A program made the position numbers and the translations under genes. Positions 15,850 to 25,470 of a stretch of DNA of 64,000 nucleotides are shown here, piece after piece. Below the pieces are notes generated by a model. It did not search any database. It worked only from the letters and a program-made list of their open reading frames with translations, and was not told the origin of the DNA. Position 1 is the first letter of the stretch. The number at the start of each line of letters is the position of its first letter. The DNA is from Algorimicrobium sediminis (lineage in GTDB: Bacteria > Bacteroidota > Bacteroidia > Flavobacteriales > Flavobacteriaceae), in the NCBI RefSeq assembly GCF_042684585.1, contig NZ_JBHULS010000002.1, forward strand, positions 372,001 to 436,000. Direction: 5' to 3'.

Positions 15850-17622
15850 CTACTTTAATTCTTTATCAATTTGTGAAATTGTTTCGGCAGCGCGCTGGTA
15901 ATCTTTTTCCATTTCCACTTGCGTTATGGGGGTGTAGCGCGCCAATTCGCAATTTTTTAAAATGGTTATAAACGCACTAATTGTTTGGGTTGTAACTTGG
16001 CCTTTACGTAACAACGATTCTATTTTTTCTTTACTCAGTTCCGTTGTTTCTATATGCAAGGTAGCCTTTAAGTAATTATGAAGGGCCTTTTCCAGAGCTA
16101 CATAAAAGGCTTCTTTTTGGCCCAAGGCTCTTTTAGCTTGACTTAAATATTTTTTAGCCAATTTATCTGCTTTTCTAATTTTATTTCCAAACACATCGGC
16201 CTGACGTTTATCTTTATTTTGTTTGTAAACCATAACCAAGGGAATAGCTAAAAAAGGCATTAATAGTGCCGCCCAAAACCCGGTAGATTTAAAAAAGTGG
16301 GTTTTTTGGGTGGGTGTTAAGTTGGTTTTAGTTTTAATAAATACAAATTGATTACTGTTTAAAACTACCCGCTGTTTACTGCCGCTAACGGCTGTGATAT
16401 CCTGATTGCTGGCCGGCGTGGTTGGCCCTTCTAAAACATCAATTATTATTTCGTTAGAATTAAGGGTTTTGTAGCTTTCTGTTTTTATATCGAAATATGA
16501 AAAAGAAATGTTTGGAATAGGGTATTTTCCTTTAAATTGCGGTACTACGGTGTAGCTATCGGAAATACTACCTTGCATACCGTTTAAATTGGTTCTTACA
16601 TTTTCGGTATGTTCTGGTTCGTAAACTTCCAAGGAGCTGGGTAAATTTAATTTAGGTAGTTGAAAGAGTTTTAGGTTTCCTGTTCCCGATACTTCCACTT
16701 TGGCCTGTAACGATTCCGTAGCATTGAGTGCCGATTTGGAGGTAGTAACTTTAAAATCGAAATCGCCTACCGCTCCCGTAAAATCTGCTGGTTTACCATT
16801 TTCTGGTAATGGTTTAACCTGAATTGTGCGCTTGCCTGCAGATACGGTTTTGTGCGCGCGCTGCATTAACCTACCACCAAAAATATCGCGCCGGTTTGTG
16901 GGTACTTCTACCGTAATATCTAAACTTAAAGGTTCTATTTCTAGCTGCCCTGTTTTTTGCGGATACAATACTGTTTTACGCAGCACTACATACCGGTAAT
17001 CCTCGCCTTTATAGGTTCCATTTTGCACCTTTAATTGTCTGATATCGATATTCTGACTCCAAAAATCGCTGTATTTAGGGTTGTCTATTTCACGCCAATT
17101 ACTTACGCCTGTGTCTGGCGACACGTACAGTTTGTACACCACTGTTATGGCTTCGTTTAAATAGGGTTTGTCGTTAGAAATTTCTGCTACTAAATGAATG
17201 TTTTCCGATGCAATATAATCGGCGTTATTACCATCTTTAGGCGTTTCTACAGCCCCCGTAACCGTAACAGAAATGGGTGAGGTTTTATAAATTTCGCCAT
17301 CAATTTCTATAATGGCCTGATTAATTGTAAAATTTCCTTGCCGTTTAGGAGCTAAAAAGTAACTATAGGTTTTGCTGTACGAGCGTTTCCCGTTTATCCA
17401 AGAGTTACTAACCGACTGATTAGGGCCGCCAACAACGGTAAAGTTAGTAAAGTCGGGCGGATTAAAATTGTCGCCATCCTTATTCATTTCAAAATCTATG
17501 CGTAACCGCTCATTAATCCCTAGCTTTTTTTTACTAACCTTGGCTTCAAAAGTAACTTGCCCACTAACTAAACTAACTGTTAGCAGCATGACAAAACCTG
17601 TTATTAACTTTTTAAGTTTCAT
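15850..17622 (-). CDS. batD: BatD, oxygen-tolerance protein
   Basis: This 590-residue protein has a signal peptide (ending SLVSGQ, about 22) and several immunoglobulin-like beta domains. These include VTFEAKVSKKKLGINERLRIDFEMN at the N-terminus and YLNEAITVVYKLYVSPDTGVSNWREID in the middle. One membrane segment lies near 437-455, with a cytoplasmic helical tail after it. Architecture and length match the BatD family (PF13584). It starts about 76 bp after batC. In Bat complexes this protein is presumed to bridge the periplasm and the VWA proteins. Confidence 0.88.
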   Translation of the reverse strand: MKLKKLITGFVMLLTVSLVSGQVTFEAKVSKKKLGINERLRIDFEMNKDGDNFNPPDFTNFTVVGGPNQSVSNSWINGKRSYSKTYSYFLAPKRQGNFTINQAIIEIDGEIYKTSPISVTVTGAVETPKDGNNADYIASENIHLVAEISNDKPYLNEAITVVYKLYVSPDTGVSNWREIDNPKYSDFWSQNIDIRQLKVQNGTYKGEDYRYVVLRKTVLYPQKTGQLEIEPLSLDITVEVPTNRRDIFGGRLMQRAHKTVSAGKRTIQVKPLPENGKPADFTGAVGDFDFKVTTSKSALNATESLQAKVEVSGTGNLKLFQLPKLNLPSSLEVYEPEHTENVRTNLNGMQGSISDSYTVVPQFKGKYPIPNISFSYFDIKTESYKTLNSNEIIIDVLEGPTTPASNQDITAVSGSKQRVVLNSNQFVFIKTKTNLTPTQKTHFFKSTGFWAALLMPFLAIPLVMVYKQNKDKRQADVFGNKIRKADKLAKKYLSQAKRALGQKEAFYVALEKALHNYLKATLHIETTELSKEKIESLLRKGQVTTQTISAFITILKNCELARYTPITQVEMEKDYQRAAETISQIDKELK

Positions 17623-17698
17623 GATATCCTTCTATCCTATTCTGTTCTGTGTAAAAATAATTGTAATAATTGTTTTGCGTTAGTTTGCACCGGCTATT

Positions 17699-18556
17699 TT
17701 ACCAATCCTTTTCGCTTTGGACTTTAACGCCCTTTTCTTTTTGTGCGTTTATTTTCTCTTGCACTTTGGCCTCTTGGTTATTCATGGCTTCCAGTAAATT
17801 TTTCATTTGCTGCGGCGACATTTGTCCAGGTTTAGGTTGCGGTTTTTGTGGTTGTTCCTCCTTACCGTTTCCGTCCTTTTGCTCATCCTTGTTGGAATCT
17901 TCATCCGCATCTTTCGGATTTCCTTCATCCTCTGGATTTTTATCGCCTTCTTTTTTATCCTGATCGCCTTGGTCCTGTTGGTCCTTTTGGTTTCCGTCTT
18001 TATCGTCCTTCTGCTCCTCTTCTTGGTTGTCTTCTTGGTCTTTATTATCGTTATCCTGATCTTGGTCCTGATCTTGGTTCTGATTTTGCTCTTCTTGGTT
18101 TTTGGCACATTCTTTTGCTAATGCTAAATTGTACCTTGTTTCGTTATCTGCCGGATTATTTCGCAAGGCGTTTTTATAAGCCTCTACGGCCTCCTTACAT
18201 TTTTTATTGGCCATTAAAATATTTCCAATATTATGAAATATGCGGTGTTTTTCTGGTTTTGAGGTGGCGGTTTTAAGTGTTTTTTGTAATTGGTACAGGG
18301 CCTCATCATAATTGCCTTGCTTTATGTTTGCCGTACCTAAATTATAAGCACCAATGGCTTGCGTTGGCGCTTCTGAAATAGCTTTGCGGTAAGCCATTTC
18401 TGCCGAAACAAAATCGTCCTGCTCTATGAAACTATTAGCTTCAAAGACTAAATTGTTGGCATTTTTAGCCGCGTGTAATTGCTCTTTTGAAGCCTTTTCT
18501 TGCGAAAAACCAACTGCTGAAATACAAGCAAATATGTAAACTATAAACTGTTTCAT
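17699..18556 (-). CDS. batC: BatC, TPR protein with acidic low-complexity tail
   Basis: I place the start at the ATG at 18556-18554, because MKQFIVYIFACISAVGFSQ is a good signal peptide. The frame is open upstream for 12 more codons, but that extension is hydrophobic without signal logic. The 285-residue product has three TPRs (about 22-130) and then a long tail rich in Q, D, E, K and N (QNQDQDQDQDNDNKDQEDNQ and similar), ending in a helix with PQQMKNLLEAMN. The tail also produces long spurious open frames on both strands. The gene lies between batB (68 bp) and batD. Confidence 0.88.
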   Translation of the reverse strand: MKQFIVYIFACISAVGFSQEKASKEQLHAAKNANNLVFEANSFIEQDDFVSAEMAYRKAISEAPTQAIGAYNLGTANIKQGNYDEALYQLQKTLKTATSKPEKHRIFHNIGNILMANKKCKEAVEAYKNALRNNPADNETRYNLALAKECAKNQEEQNQNQDQDQDQDNDNKDQEDNQEEEQKDDKDGNQKDQQDQGDQDKKEGDKNPEDEGNPKDADEDSNKDEQKDGNGKEEQPQKPQPKPGQMSPQQMKNLLEAMNNQEAKVQEKINAQKEKGVKVQSEKDW

Positions 18557-18624
18557 AGGTTTTATTAAAAGTATAAAACTACTGGATTCCAATCCGTTAA
18601 TTATTTTATAAAATTTATGCTGAC

Positions 18625-19668
18625 TTACTTTATCGGTTTTTCGTTAAATAAATTTAACCGTTGCAACCAGGCTGTCTTGCGCTCTAAAAAGAAAATATCA
18701 ATAAACAAAAAGAAGATAGCTAGGCCTAAAAACCATTGAAATTGGTCCTTAAAATCGGCAAATTGTTTAGCCTCGTATTCTTGTTTGTCCATGCCGTTTA
18801 AAATATCAGATATGGTTTCTACCACGGCTTTGGTATTGGCACCGTTTATATACTGCCCATTGGCTTCTTGCGCAATTTTTTGGAGTGTAATTTCGTCTAA
18901 ACGTGTAATTACCGTTTCCCCTGCGCTGTCTTTTTTATAATTTAAAACGATACCATTTTTTTTATTTGGAATAGGGCCTCCTTTTACATCGCCCACGCCA
19001 ATTGTAAAAATTCTAATACCTTCTTTTTGCGCCTCTGCCGCTACGCTTCCGGACGAATCTGAATGATCTTCTCCATCGGAAATTATAATTAGTACGCGGT
19101 TGGTTTGCTGTTCGTCGTCATAATAAGTTTTTGCTAATTCTATGGCCTCGTTTATGGCCGTACCTTGTGACGATAGCATGTTGGTATTCATGCCTTGCAA
19201 AAACATTTTTGCGGCTGCATAATCTGTTGTAATGGGCAATTGTGGAAAGGCTTTTCCTGCATAAGCTATTATACCAATCCGGTCGCCTGCCAAATTATTT
19301 ATAATTTGAGTTACTAATTGCTTGGCCTTTTCCAACCTATTTGGAGCAATATCCTCGGCTAGCATACTTTTTGAAACATCTACAGCAAATACAATATCTA
19401 CACCTTCGCGTTTTACGGTTTCTAGTTTTGTGCCTATTTTAGGGTTTACCAAGGCCATGGCTAAACTGGCAAATGCCAAACTTAAAACAAATACTTTTAA
19501 AGCTGTTTTAAATACAGATTGGTTTGGGCTTAATCGTTTTAATAATACTTTATCTGCAAAGGCTTTTTGCTTGCGATGTTTCCAAAACTGCAACACCAAA
19601 TACAGGAGGCTTATTACAGGAATAACCGCCAATACCCAAAAATATATTTTTTCTTCTAATTGATACAT
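18625..19668 (-). CDS. batB: BatB, von Willebrand factor A domain membrane protein
   Basis: This 347-residue protein has N-terminal membrane segments near 8-27 and 57-76, a VWA domain from about 87 to 290 with the MIDAS motif DVSKS (in IVFAVDVSKSMLAEDIAPNRLEKAK), and a C-terminal membrane helix near 312-329. The conserved YAGKAFPQLPITTDYAAAK and IIISDGEDH segments complete the metal site. It is the paralogue of BatA, encoded 79 bp upstream. In the Bat complex the VWA domains are presumed to face the periplasm and bind partner proteins through the metal site. Confidence 0.92.
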   Translation of the reverse strand: MYQLEEKIYFWVLAVIPVISLLYLVLQFWKHRKQKAFADKVLLKRLSPNQSVFKTALKVFVLSLAFASLAMALVNPKIGTKLETVKREGVDIVFAVDVSKSMLAEDIAPNRLEKAKQLVTQIINNLAGDRIGIIAYAGKAFPQLPITTDYAAAKMFLQGMNTNMLSSQGTAINEAIELAKTYYDDEQQTNRVLIIISDGEDHSDSSGSVAAEAQKEGIRIFTIGVGDVKGGPIPNKKNGIVLNYKKDSAGETVITRLDEITLQKIAQEANGQYINGANTKAVVETISDILNGMDKQEYEAKQFADFKDQFQWFLGLAIFFLFIDIFFLERKTAWLQRLNLFNEKPIK

Positions 19669-19747
19669 TATTCTTTTTTCAATTGAAATGAATTTTGTTG
19701 TTCCAAATTAGGCTTTGTTTTAACGCTTTGTATTGTTGCCAATTCAT

Positions 19748-20755
19748 TTAAATAAAGCTTCTAAAAAGTGTTACTCGCAACAAAACTTCTAATAGCAACA
19801 ACACACAGGCTAACAGCACTAATGGCCTAAACAGCTCTTGATAATTATAAAATTTAAACTCTTCTACCTCTGTTTTCTCTAGCTTATTAATTTCGTTATA
19901 AATTTCGCTTAATTTTTGGTTATCTGTAGCTCTAAAATACTTCCCTCCGGTAGCACTAGCAATATCTTGAAGTAGTGCTTCATCTATTTCCACCTGTACC
20001 CTGCTATACTGAAAATTTCCGTTTAGCATGGATACCGGCGATAAGGCCATACCGTTTGTTCCGAGTCCAATTGTATAGGTTTTTATGCCGTATTCCACAG
20101 CCAATTCACTGGCTATTTTAGGATCTATAAAGCCCGAGTTATTGACACCATCGGTAAGTAAAATAATAACCTTGCTCTTGGCTTTACTGTCCTTTAAGCG
20201 GTTAACCGCAGTTGCCAACCCCATGCCAATTGCCGTACCACCTTCAATAATGGTATTGTATTCAATGCTTTCTAAGGAGCGTAATACAATAGCTTTGTCG
20301 CTGGTAATAGGCGTTTTTGTATAGCTCTCGCCTGCGTACTCTACCAAACCTATCCGGTCGTTAGGGCGCCCTTTTATAAACTCGGCCGCCACTTCCTTTA
20401 AAGCCTCTAAGCGGTTTGGCCGTAAATCCTTTGCAAGCATACTGGCCGATACATCAATAGCCATAACAATATCTATGCCGCGCGTGGTTTTGGTTTTAGT
20501 GCTTACATCAACCGAGCGCGGTCTTGCCAATGCTATTATTAAAGCCACTAAAGCCAGTAAGCGTAAAACAAACAGTACGTGCCTAAATTTTGGTAAAACT
20601 GAAGGAACCAACTTAAATCCTTGTAAACTGGATATTTTTAATTCGGCCGTCTGTTTGTTATGTTTTAACACATACCAAACTATGGCTATAGGTACAAGCA
20701 GCAAAAGCCAAAAAAACTGTTTATGTAAAAAATCTATGCCTTCAAACATCATCAT
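19748..20755 (-). CDS. batA: BatA, von Willebrand factor A domain membrane protein
   Basis: This 335-residue protein has the same layout as BatB: membrane segments near 14-28 and 60-79, a VWA domain with MIDAS motif DVSAS (IVMAIDVSASMLAKDLRPNRLEA) and ILLTDGVNNSG, and a C-terminal membrane helix near 310-330. Three consecutive ATGs begin the frame, so the start is uncertain by two codons. The first overlaps the stop of the upstream BatD-like gene by 4 bp (ATGA), indicating translational coupling. Confidence 0.92.
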   Translation of the reverse strand: MMMFEGIDFLHKQFFWLLLLVPIAIVWYVLKHNKQTAELKISSLQGFKLVPSVLPKFRHVLFVLRLLALVALIIALARPRSVDVSTKTKTTRGIDIVMAIDVSASMLAKDLRPNRLEALKEVAAEFIKGRPNDRIGLVEYAGESYTKTPITSDKAIVLRSLESIEYNTIIEGGTAIGMGLATAVNRLKDSKAKSKVIILLTDGVNNSGFIDPKIASELAVEYGIKTYTIGLGTNGMALSPVSMLNGNFQYSRVQVEIDEALLQDIASATGGKYFRATDNQKLSEIYNEINKLEKTEVEEFKFYNYQELFRPLVLLACVLLLLEVLLRVTLFRSFI

Positions 20756-22407
20756 TCTGCAGTTGGTTTTAGTTCGATAGAGTTTTCAATACGTGCCACA
20801 ATTTCCGATGCGTATGCATCATTTTTATGCCAAAAAACACCTATTTCTTGTATGATATTCTGCGTGGTAAAATGAAGCAGCATATATTGGCCCGGCACCG
20901 TATTATCCGCAGCGCCAATGGGAAACTGTGCGGTACCAAAGGTTTTTAACCCTTCGGCATTGTTTGGAGTAACAAACTTGTCATTTTTAATAAAAATATT
21001 TGAGACGCCTTTAGCCTCTAAATCCAAAATGGCTTTTTCCGCAACAGCCAAAAGGTTTATGGAGTCTTGAGGTTGCTGGTTTTTAAGTGTGGTTGTTTGC
21101 ACTCTAATATTTAAATTATCCCCCAAACTTCCAAAGTTAAACGTGGTGGTTGCAACAGCCTGGTTTGTGGTATCTGTTTGAACGCGTTTTAAAACCTGTG
21201 GCGTAGTAATACTTATAGGCGGAAAACCATAATCTGAACGCACCCAACTACCCTCTAATAATTCCAAACTGTTATTACCTAAAATAGTGTCTTTAACGTA
21301 TCCAAAACCGTATTTTAAACCAAATCCAACAAAGGTTACCAGTAGTAAAGCCACAACTAAAAATGCCGAAATGGCTATTTTACGACGTTTCTTTTTACGG
21401 GCTTGGGCTGCTTTGTATTGTTGGTTTAATAGTTTCTCCTCTTCATTGGGCTCGGGAAGCACGGCTTTTACGCGGTCTATTTCTTCGTCAATTGTTTGTC
21501 TGTCAAATTTTGCCAGCTCTTTATTGGGTGCAGATTTGGCAAACTTCACTAAATCGGCTCGCTTAAAAATACTTTCTAAATTTTTAATTGTTTCCGAACT
21601 TAAATCAATTTGATTGCCATCTTTAAGAAGGCGTAAACGTTCAATTAGCTCGTCTGTGGTACTTTCTAAAGCATGGTTATATACTTTTTCATCTAAATAT
21701 TTCCGTATTGCTAAAGTTAATTCAGAATAATAGGCTTTATACGCATCGGATTCCAGATATTTTTGGTCATCCAATTGTTTAAGGGCTAATTTGGCCCGAT
21801 CGTAAGGTGGTAATAAAGCCTCCTGTTCTTCCTGTGTGAGTGGTTTTTTTCGCCATACAAACCAATACAACAAAAAGCCCACCAAGCCAAGTAAGACCAT
21901 AATACCCAAAAGTATTTGCCAGAAATTACGAGCACTTTTTTCTACGGAAATAATAGGTTTTATATCGTAAAGGCCTTGGTTTAAAGTATCGATAACCACG
22001 GGATTTACAACCACAGCAAGCGAATCTGTAAAGACCGTATTATTGTTTAAAATAATTTTTTGTGGCGGAATGGTAAAGGCTCCAGAATCGAATTGTGTGA
22101 GGCCATATTTTTTTATTAAATTAATTTTATTGTCTGTATAAGCGGTGTCGATTCCGTAGGATTCCAAAACCTCCAAAGGCAAAAATGTGGCCCCTTCTGG
22201 AAATACTACCAAGCTAGCGCTATCCGTTTCAACTTCAATTTGATACAAAAGCTCCTCGCCTATAGTCATTTCAGAAACATTGGTAGACGCTTTAACTTGT
22301 GCAAAAGAAGCCCCACCGTACATGAAGGCTGCACAGAAAAGCGCGCGCACCAGCACCATCTTTAAAAAAGATTTGCCCTGTTTTTTATGCCTTAAATTCT
22401 GATTCAT
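20752..22407 (-). CDS. Bat-locus membrane protein (BatD-like / DUF4381-like)
   Basis: This 551-residue protein has a signal (residues 14-36), an extracytoplasmic beta domain (37-155, ASTNVSEMTIGEELLYQIEVETDS), a membrane helix near 163-185 (FWQILLGIMVLLGLVGFLLYWFVW) and a helical cytoplasmic domain with conserved YDRAKLALKQLDDQKYLE and the KYLDEKVYNHALESTTDELIERL segment. A second membrane helix lies near 345-366, followed by another globular part. Proteins of this sort sit between DUF58 and BatA in Bacteroidota Bat operons. Function is unknown beyond membership of the complex. Confidence 0.8.
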   Translation of the reverse strand: MNQNLRHKKQGKSFLKMVLVRALFCAAFMYGGASFAQVKASTNVSEMTIGEELLYQIEVETDSASLVVFPEGATFLPLEVLESYGIDTAYTDNKINLIKKYGLTQFDSGAFTIPPQKIILNNNTVFTDSLAVVVNPVVIDTLNQGLYDIKPIISVEKSARNFWQILLGIMVLLGLVGFLLYWFVWRKKPLTQEEQEALLPPYDRAKLALKQLDDQKYLESDAYKAYYSELTLAIRKYLDEKVYNHALESTTDELIERLRLLKDGNQIDLSSETIKNLESIFKRADLVKFAKSAPNKELAKFDRQTIDEEIDRVKAVLPEPNEEEKLLNQQYKAAQARKKKRRKIAISAFLVVALLLVTFVGFGLKYGFGYVKDTILGNNSLELLEGSWVRSDYGFPPISITTPQVLKRVQTDTTNQAVATTTFNFGSLGDNLNIRVQTTTLKNQQPQDSINLLAVAEKAILDLEAKGVSNIFIKNDKFVTPNNAEGLKTFGTAQFPIGAADNTVPGQYMLLHFTTQNIIQEIGVFWHKNDAYASEIVARIENSIELKPTAE

Positions 22408-22423
22408 ATTTTGTTACTATTTA

Positions 22424-23290
22424 TCAGCCTCTTTGTTTAAAATAGCCTAATAATTTTTTTACATAACTCTCGTCTACCCGACAATCTACAGCTCCAGCAC
22501 CCGATTTAGAAAAACTATCTTTAAAATATTGCACATTATTGGTATAATACTTTGAATAAGCCATACGCACCTTTTTAGACGCCGTATTTACCATCATGTA
22601 ATTGCCTGTTTCTTGATCCTGCATATTTACCATACCCAAATTAGGAATGTACGCCTCGTGCTTATCGTAAACCCGAATTCCGGAAATATCGTGGCGCCCA
22701 GCGGCAATTTTTAAGTTATGTTGGTAATTGGCTGCCATAAAATCCGACAAGACAAACACAATGGCTTTGCGTTTCATTACATTAGACAGAAATTTTAAAG
22801 CTTCCGAAATATCCGTTTTCTTACTTGTTGGTTTAAACTCTATTAACTCTCGTATAATTCGCAACACATGCGAACGTCCTTTTTTGGGTGGAATGTACAA
22901 CTCAATAATATCTGAAAACAAGATAAGGCCAATTTTATCGTTGTTTTGGGTTGCTGAAAAGGCTAAAGTAGCGGCAATTTCGGTAAGAATTTCCGTTTTA
23001 AATTGGGCATTGGTTCCAAAAAATTCAGAGCCCGAAACATCTACCATCAACATCATGGTAAGTTCACGTTCTTCCTCAAAAACTTTAATATGAGGTTCGT
23101 TGGTTCTGGCAGTGACATTCCAGTCTATGTTCCTAACATCATCACCATATTGATACTGGCGAACCTCACTAAAGGTCATACCACGCCCTTTAAAGGTAGA
23201 ATGGTATTCCCCTCCAAAAATATGATCAGACAAGCGGCGTGTCTTGATTTCTATTTTTCGTACTTTTTTAAGTAATTCTTTTGTATCCAT
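22424..23290 (-). CDS. DUF58 domain protein of the Bat locus
   Basis: This 288-residue soluble protein has the DUF58 hallmark FSEVRQYQYGDDVRNIDWNVTART (about 41-64), followed by a degenerate VWA-like core with DVSGSEFFG at about 89-97. It lies between MoxR (92 bp upstream) and the BatD-like gene (16 bp downstream). MoxR ATPases are thought to act as chaperones that load or mature VWA-domain proteins, and DUF58 proteins are regular partners in such loci. Confidence 0.92.
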   Translation of the reverse strand: MDTKELLKKVRKIEIKTRRLSDHIFGGEYHSTFKGRGMTFSEVRQYQYGDDVRNIDWNVTARTNEPHIKVFEEERELTMMLMVDVSGSEFFGTNAQFKTEILTEIAATLAFSATQNNDKIGLILFSDIIELYIPPKKGRSHVLRIIRELIEFKPTSKKTDISEALKFLSNVMKRKAIVFVLSDFMAANYQHNLKIAAGRHDISGIRVYDKHEAYIPNLGMVNMQDQETGNYMMVNTASKKVRMAYSKYYTNNVQYFKDSFSKSGAGAVDCRVDESYVKKLLGYFKQRG

Positions 23291-23382
23291 GGCTGGCTTT
23301 AGAAAAGCATGTTACAGGCAGTATTGTATTTGGGTCCCATGTTATATTCTAAACATATTGGAAACTTACCATTGTTACCTTT

Positions 23383-24384
23383 TTAAGGCACTTCAATTTC
23401 ATTTACAATTTTACTAATAATGGCTTCCGAGGTTACATTTTCAGCTTCTGCTTCGTAGGTAATACCAATTCGGTGTCTCAAAACATCGTAAATAACGGCA
23501 CGAACATCTTCTGGTATTACATAACCGCGGCGCTTAATAAACGCGTAACATTTAGCAGCTGTTGCTAAATTGATACTACCACGTGGTGAGGCGCCAAATG
23601 CAATGAGCGGCTTAAGGTTTGCTAATCTGTATTTTTCTGGGTATCGTGTTGCAAAGATGATATCCAATATGTATTTTTCAATTTTTTCGTCCATATAAAC
23701 TTCCCGAACAGCCTTTTGTGCTTGTAAAATTTGGGAAACAGATACAACAGGATTTACCGTTTCAAAAGCTCCTTTTAAATTAGCGCGCATAATTAATTGC
23801 TCGTCTTCAATTTTAGGGTAATCTATAACAGCTTTAAGCATAAAACGGTCCACTTGTGCTTCGGGTAACGGATATGTTCCTTCTTGCTCCACCGGGTTCA
23901 TGGTTGCCATAACTAAAAAAGGCTTATCCAGCGTAAAAGTATCGTCGCCAATGGTAACCTGTTTTTCTTGCATGGCCTCTAACAAGGCCGACTGCACCTT
24001 GGCTGGTGCCCGGTTAATTTCGTCGGCTAAAACAAAATTGGCAAAAATGGGCCCTTTTTTAATTTTAAAATCGTTATCCTTCATGTTATAAATTAGGGTT
24101 CCAATAACATCGGCAGGAAGTAAATCTGGTGTAAACTGAATCCTACTAAAAGAACCCTGAACCGCTTGCGACAAGGTGTTTATAGCCAATGTTTTTGCCA
24201 AACCTGGCACACCCTCTAACAAAATATGGCCTTGCCCCAACAAGCCAATTAATAAACGCTCCACCATGTGTTTTTGTCCAACGATAACTTTGTTCATTTC
24301 GAACATGAGTAAATCGATAAAAGCACTTTCTTTTTCAATTTTTTCGTTTATTGACGCAATATCAATTGCACGTGTATCTTCCAT
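23383..24384 (-). CDS. MoxR-family AAA+ ATPase
   Basis: This 333-residue AAA+ ATPase has a Walker A motif GVPGLAKT (about residues 58-65), a Walker B FVLADEINRAP (about 116-126) and sensor segments MATMNPVEQEGTYPLPEAQVDRF. It is the first gene of the Bat operon, and all eight genes run on the minus strand with short gaps. MoxR proteins act as chaperones for VWA-domain complexes. No clear TAnnTTTG element could be placed in its upstream region. Confidence 0.95.
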   Translation of the reverse strand: MEDTRAIDIASINEKIEKESAFIDLLMFEMNKVIVGQKHMVERLLIGLLGQGHILLEGVPGLAKTLAINTLSQAVQGSFSRIQFTPDLLPADVIGTLIYNMKDNDFKIKKGPIFANFVLADEINRAPAKVQSALLEAMQEKQVTIGDDTFTLDKPFLVMATMNPVEQEGTYPLPEAQVDRFMLKAVIDYPKIEDEQLIMRANLKGAFETVNPVVSVSQILQAQKAVREVYMDEKIEKYILDIIFATRYPEKYRLANLKPLIAFGASPRGSINLATAAKCYAFIKRRGYVIPEDVRAVIYDVLRHRIGITYEAEAENVTSEAIISKIVNEIEVP

Positions 24385-24706
24385 TGTGTATTGTTTTAAA
24401 ACACCCGTATATGAAGGGTTTGTTTACGCTGGCTAAATTGTTAAAATTTTTGCTTACAGCCTGTTAATAATTGGTTAAAAATAGTTTGTTGATTTTTACA
24501 ATAACTATTAAAATTTTAACACTTTAAAGTTAAAAATGACACATAAAAAGCTGTTTTTAAGGTAATTTTTTAATCAAATTCCTAAAGCCTTAATAACGCA
24601 AACCATATTAAAATACGTATGTCTATTTTAAGTTATAAAACCAGAAAGCAAATTAAATTCCATAATTTAGCTTTTATTACAAACCGCATTAACAATTGTA
24701 TAAAGC
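24385..24706. other. Divergent intergenic region, moxR / short-chain dehydrogenase
   Basis: These 322 bp are AT-rich and without a gene. They hold two small dyads: AATAGTT at 24480-24486 with AACTATT at 24503-24509, and the 12-bp palindrome TTAAAATTTTAA at 24508-24519, about 96-135 bp upstream of moxR. No exact TAnnTTTG was found for either gene. TAATTTAG near 24663 is the closest match for the dehydrogenase. Nothing else stands out. Confidence 0.4.
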
Positions 24707-25468
24707 ATGACAGGAAAAACAGCCCTAATTACCGGTGCAACCAGTGGTATTGGTCGCGCAACAGCTTATGAATTAGCCAAAAACGGCCTGCGTTTGGTGG
24801 TGTGTGGTAGGCGCCAAGACCGTTTAGATAGCCTACAAAAAGAGTTGGAGTCCGAAACCGCCATACACACGCTAAATTTTGATGTTAGCAATTACGAGGC
24901 AGCAGAACAGGCTATTACAAGTCTGCCAGAAGATTTTAAGCAAATAGATATTTTAATAAATAATGCTGGAAATGCCCATGGATTGGATAGTATTCAAGAC
25001 GGACAGATAGCCGACTGGCATGCCATGATAGACAGCAATGTAAAAGGCGTATTGCATATTAGTAAACTTATTATACCCCAAATGACAGCACGCCAAGCGG
25101 GCCACGTAATAAATATTGGATCCTCTGCTGGAAAAGAAGTTTACCCCAAAGGAAATGTTTATTGTGCAAGCAAGCACGCTGTTTTAGCCATTACAGAAGG
25201 TATGCGACAGGACCTAAATCCGTATGGCATTAAAGTTTGCGCCATAAATCCGGGACTGGTAGAAACAGAATTTTCGGCGGTGCGTTTTAAGGGTGCACCA
25301 CAGGCAGACGCGGTTTATAAAGGCTATAAAGCTTTACAAGCTGCCGATATTGCCGAAATTATTTACTTTACAATTAGCAGACCTGCACATGTAAACATTG
25401 CCGACTTGTTAGTATTTCCTACCGCTCAAGCAAACAGCACGCTTATAAAAAAAGATACGCTTTACTAG
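24707..25468 (+). CDS. SDR-family NAD(P)-dependent oxidoreductase
   Basis: This 253-residue classical short-chain dehydrogenase has the cofactor motif TGATSGIG at 8-15, the structural NNAG at 85-88, the catalytic Ser in NIGSSAG and the Y-x-x-x-K pair in YCASKHA. It resembles YdfG-type 3-hydroxy acid / serine dehydrogenases (NPGLVETEFS is typical). The next gene begins 2 bp after its stop, so the two are one transcript. The substrate cannot be told from sequence. Confidence 0.92.
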   Translation: MTGKTALITGATSGIGRATAYELAKNGLRLVVCGRRQDRLDSLQKELESETAIHTLNFDVSNYEAAEQAITSLPEDFKQIDILINNAGNAHGLDSIQDGQIADWHAMIDSNVKGVLHISKLIIPQMTARQAGHVINIGSSAGKEVYPKGNVYCASKHAVLAITEGMRQDLNPYGIKVCAINPGLVETEFSAVRFKGAPQADAVYKGYKALQAADIAEIIYFTISRPAHVNIADLLVFPTAQANSTLIKKDTLY

Positions 25469-25470
25469 TT

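Noticed and set aside
17803..18276. Long open frames on both strands within batC
   Set aside because: They are products of the low-complexity Gln/Asp/Lys-rich tail and are dominated by repetitive residues.
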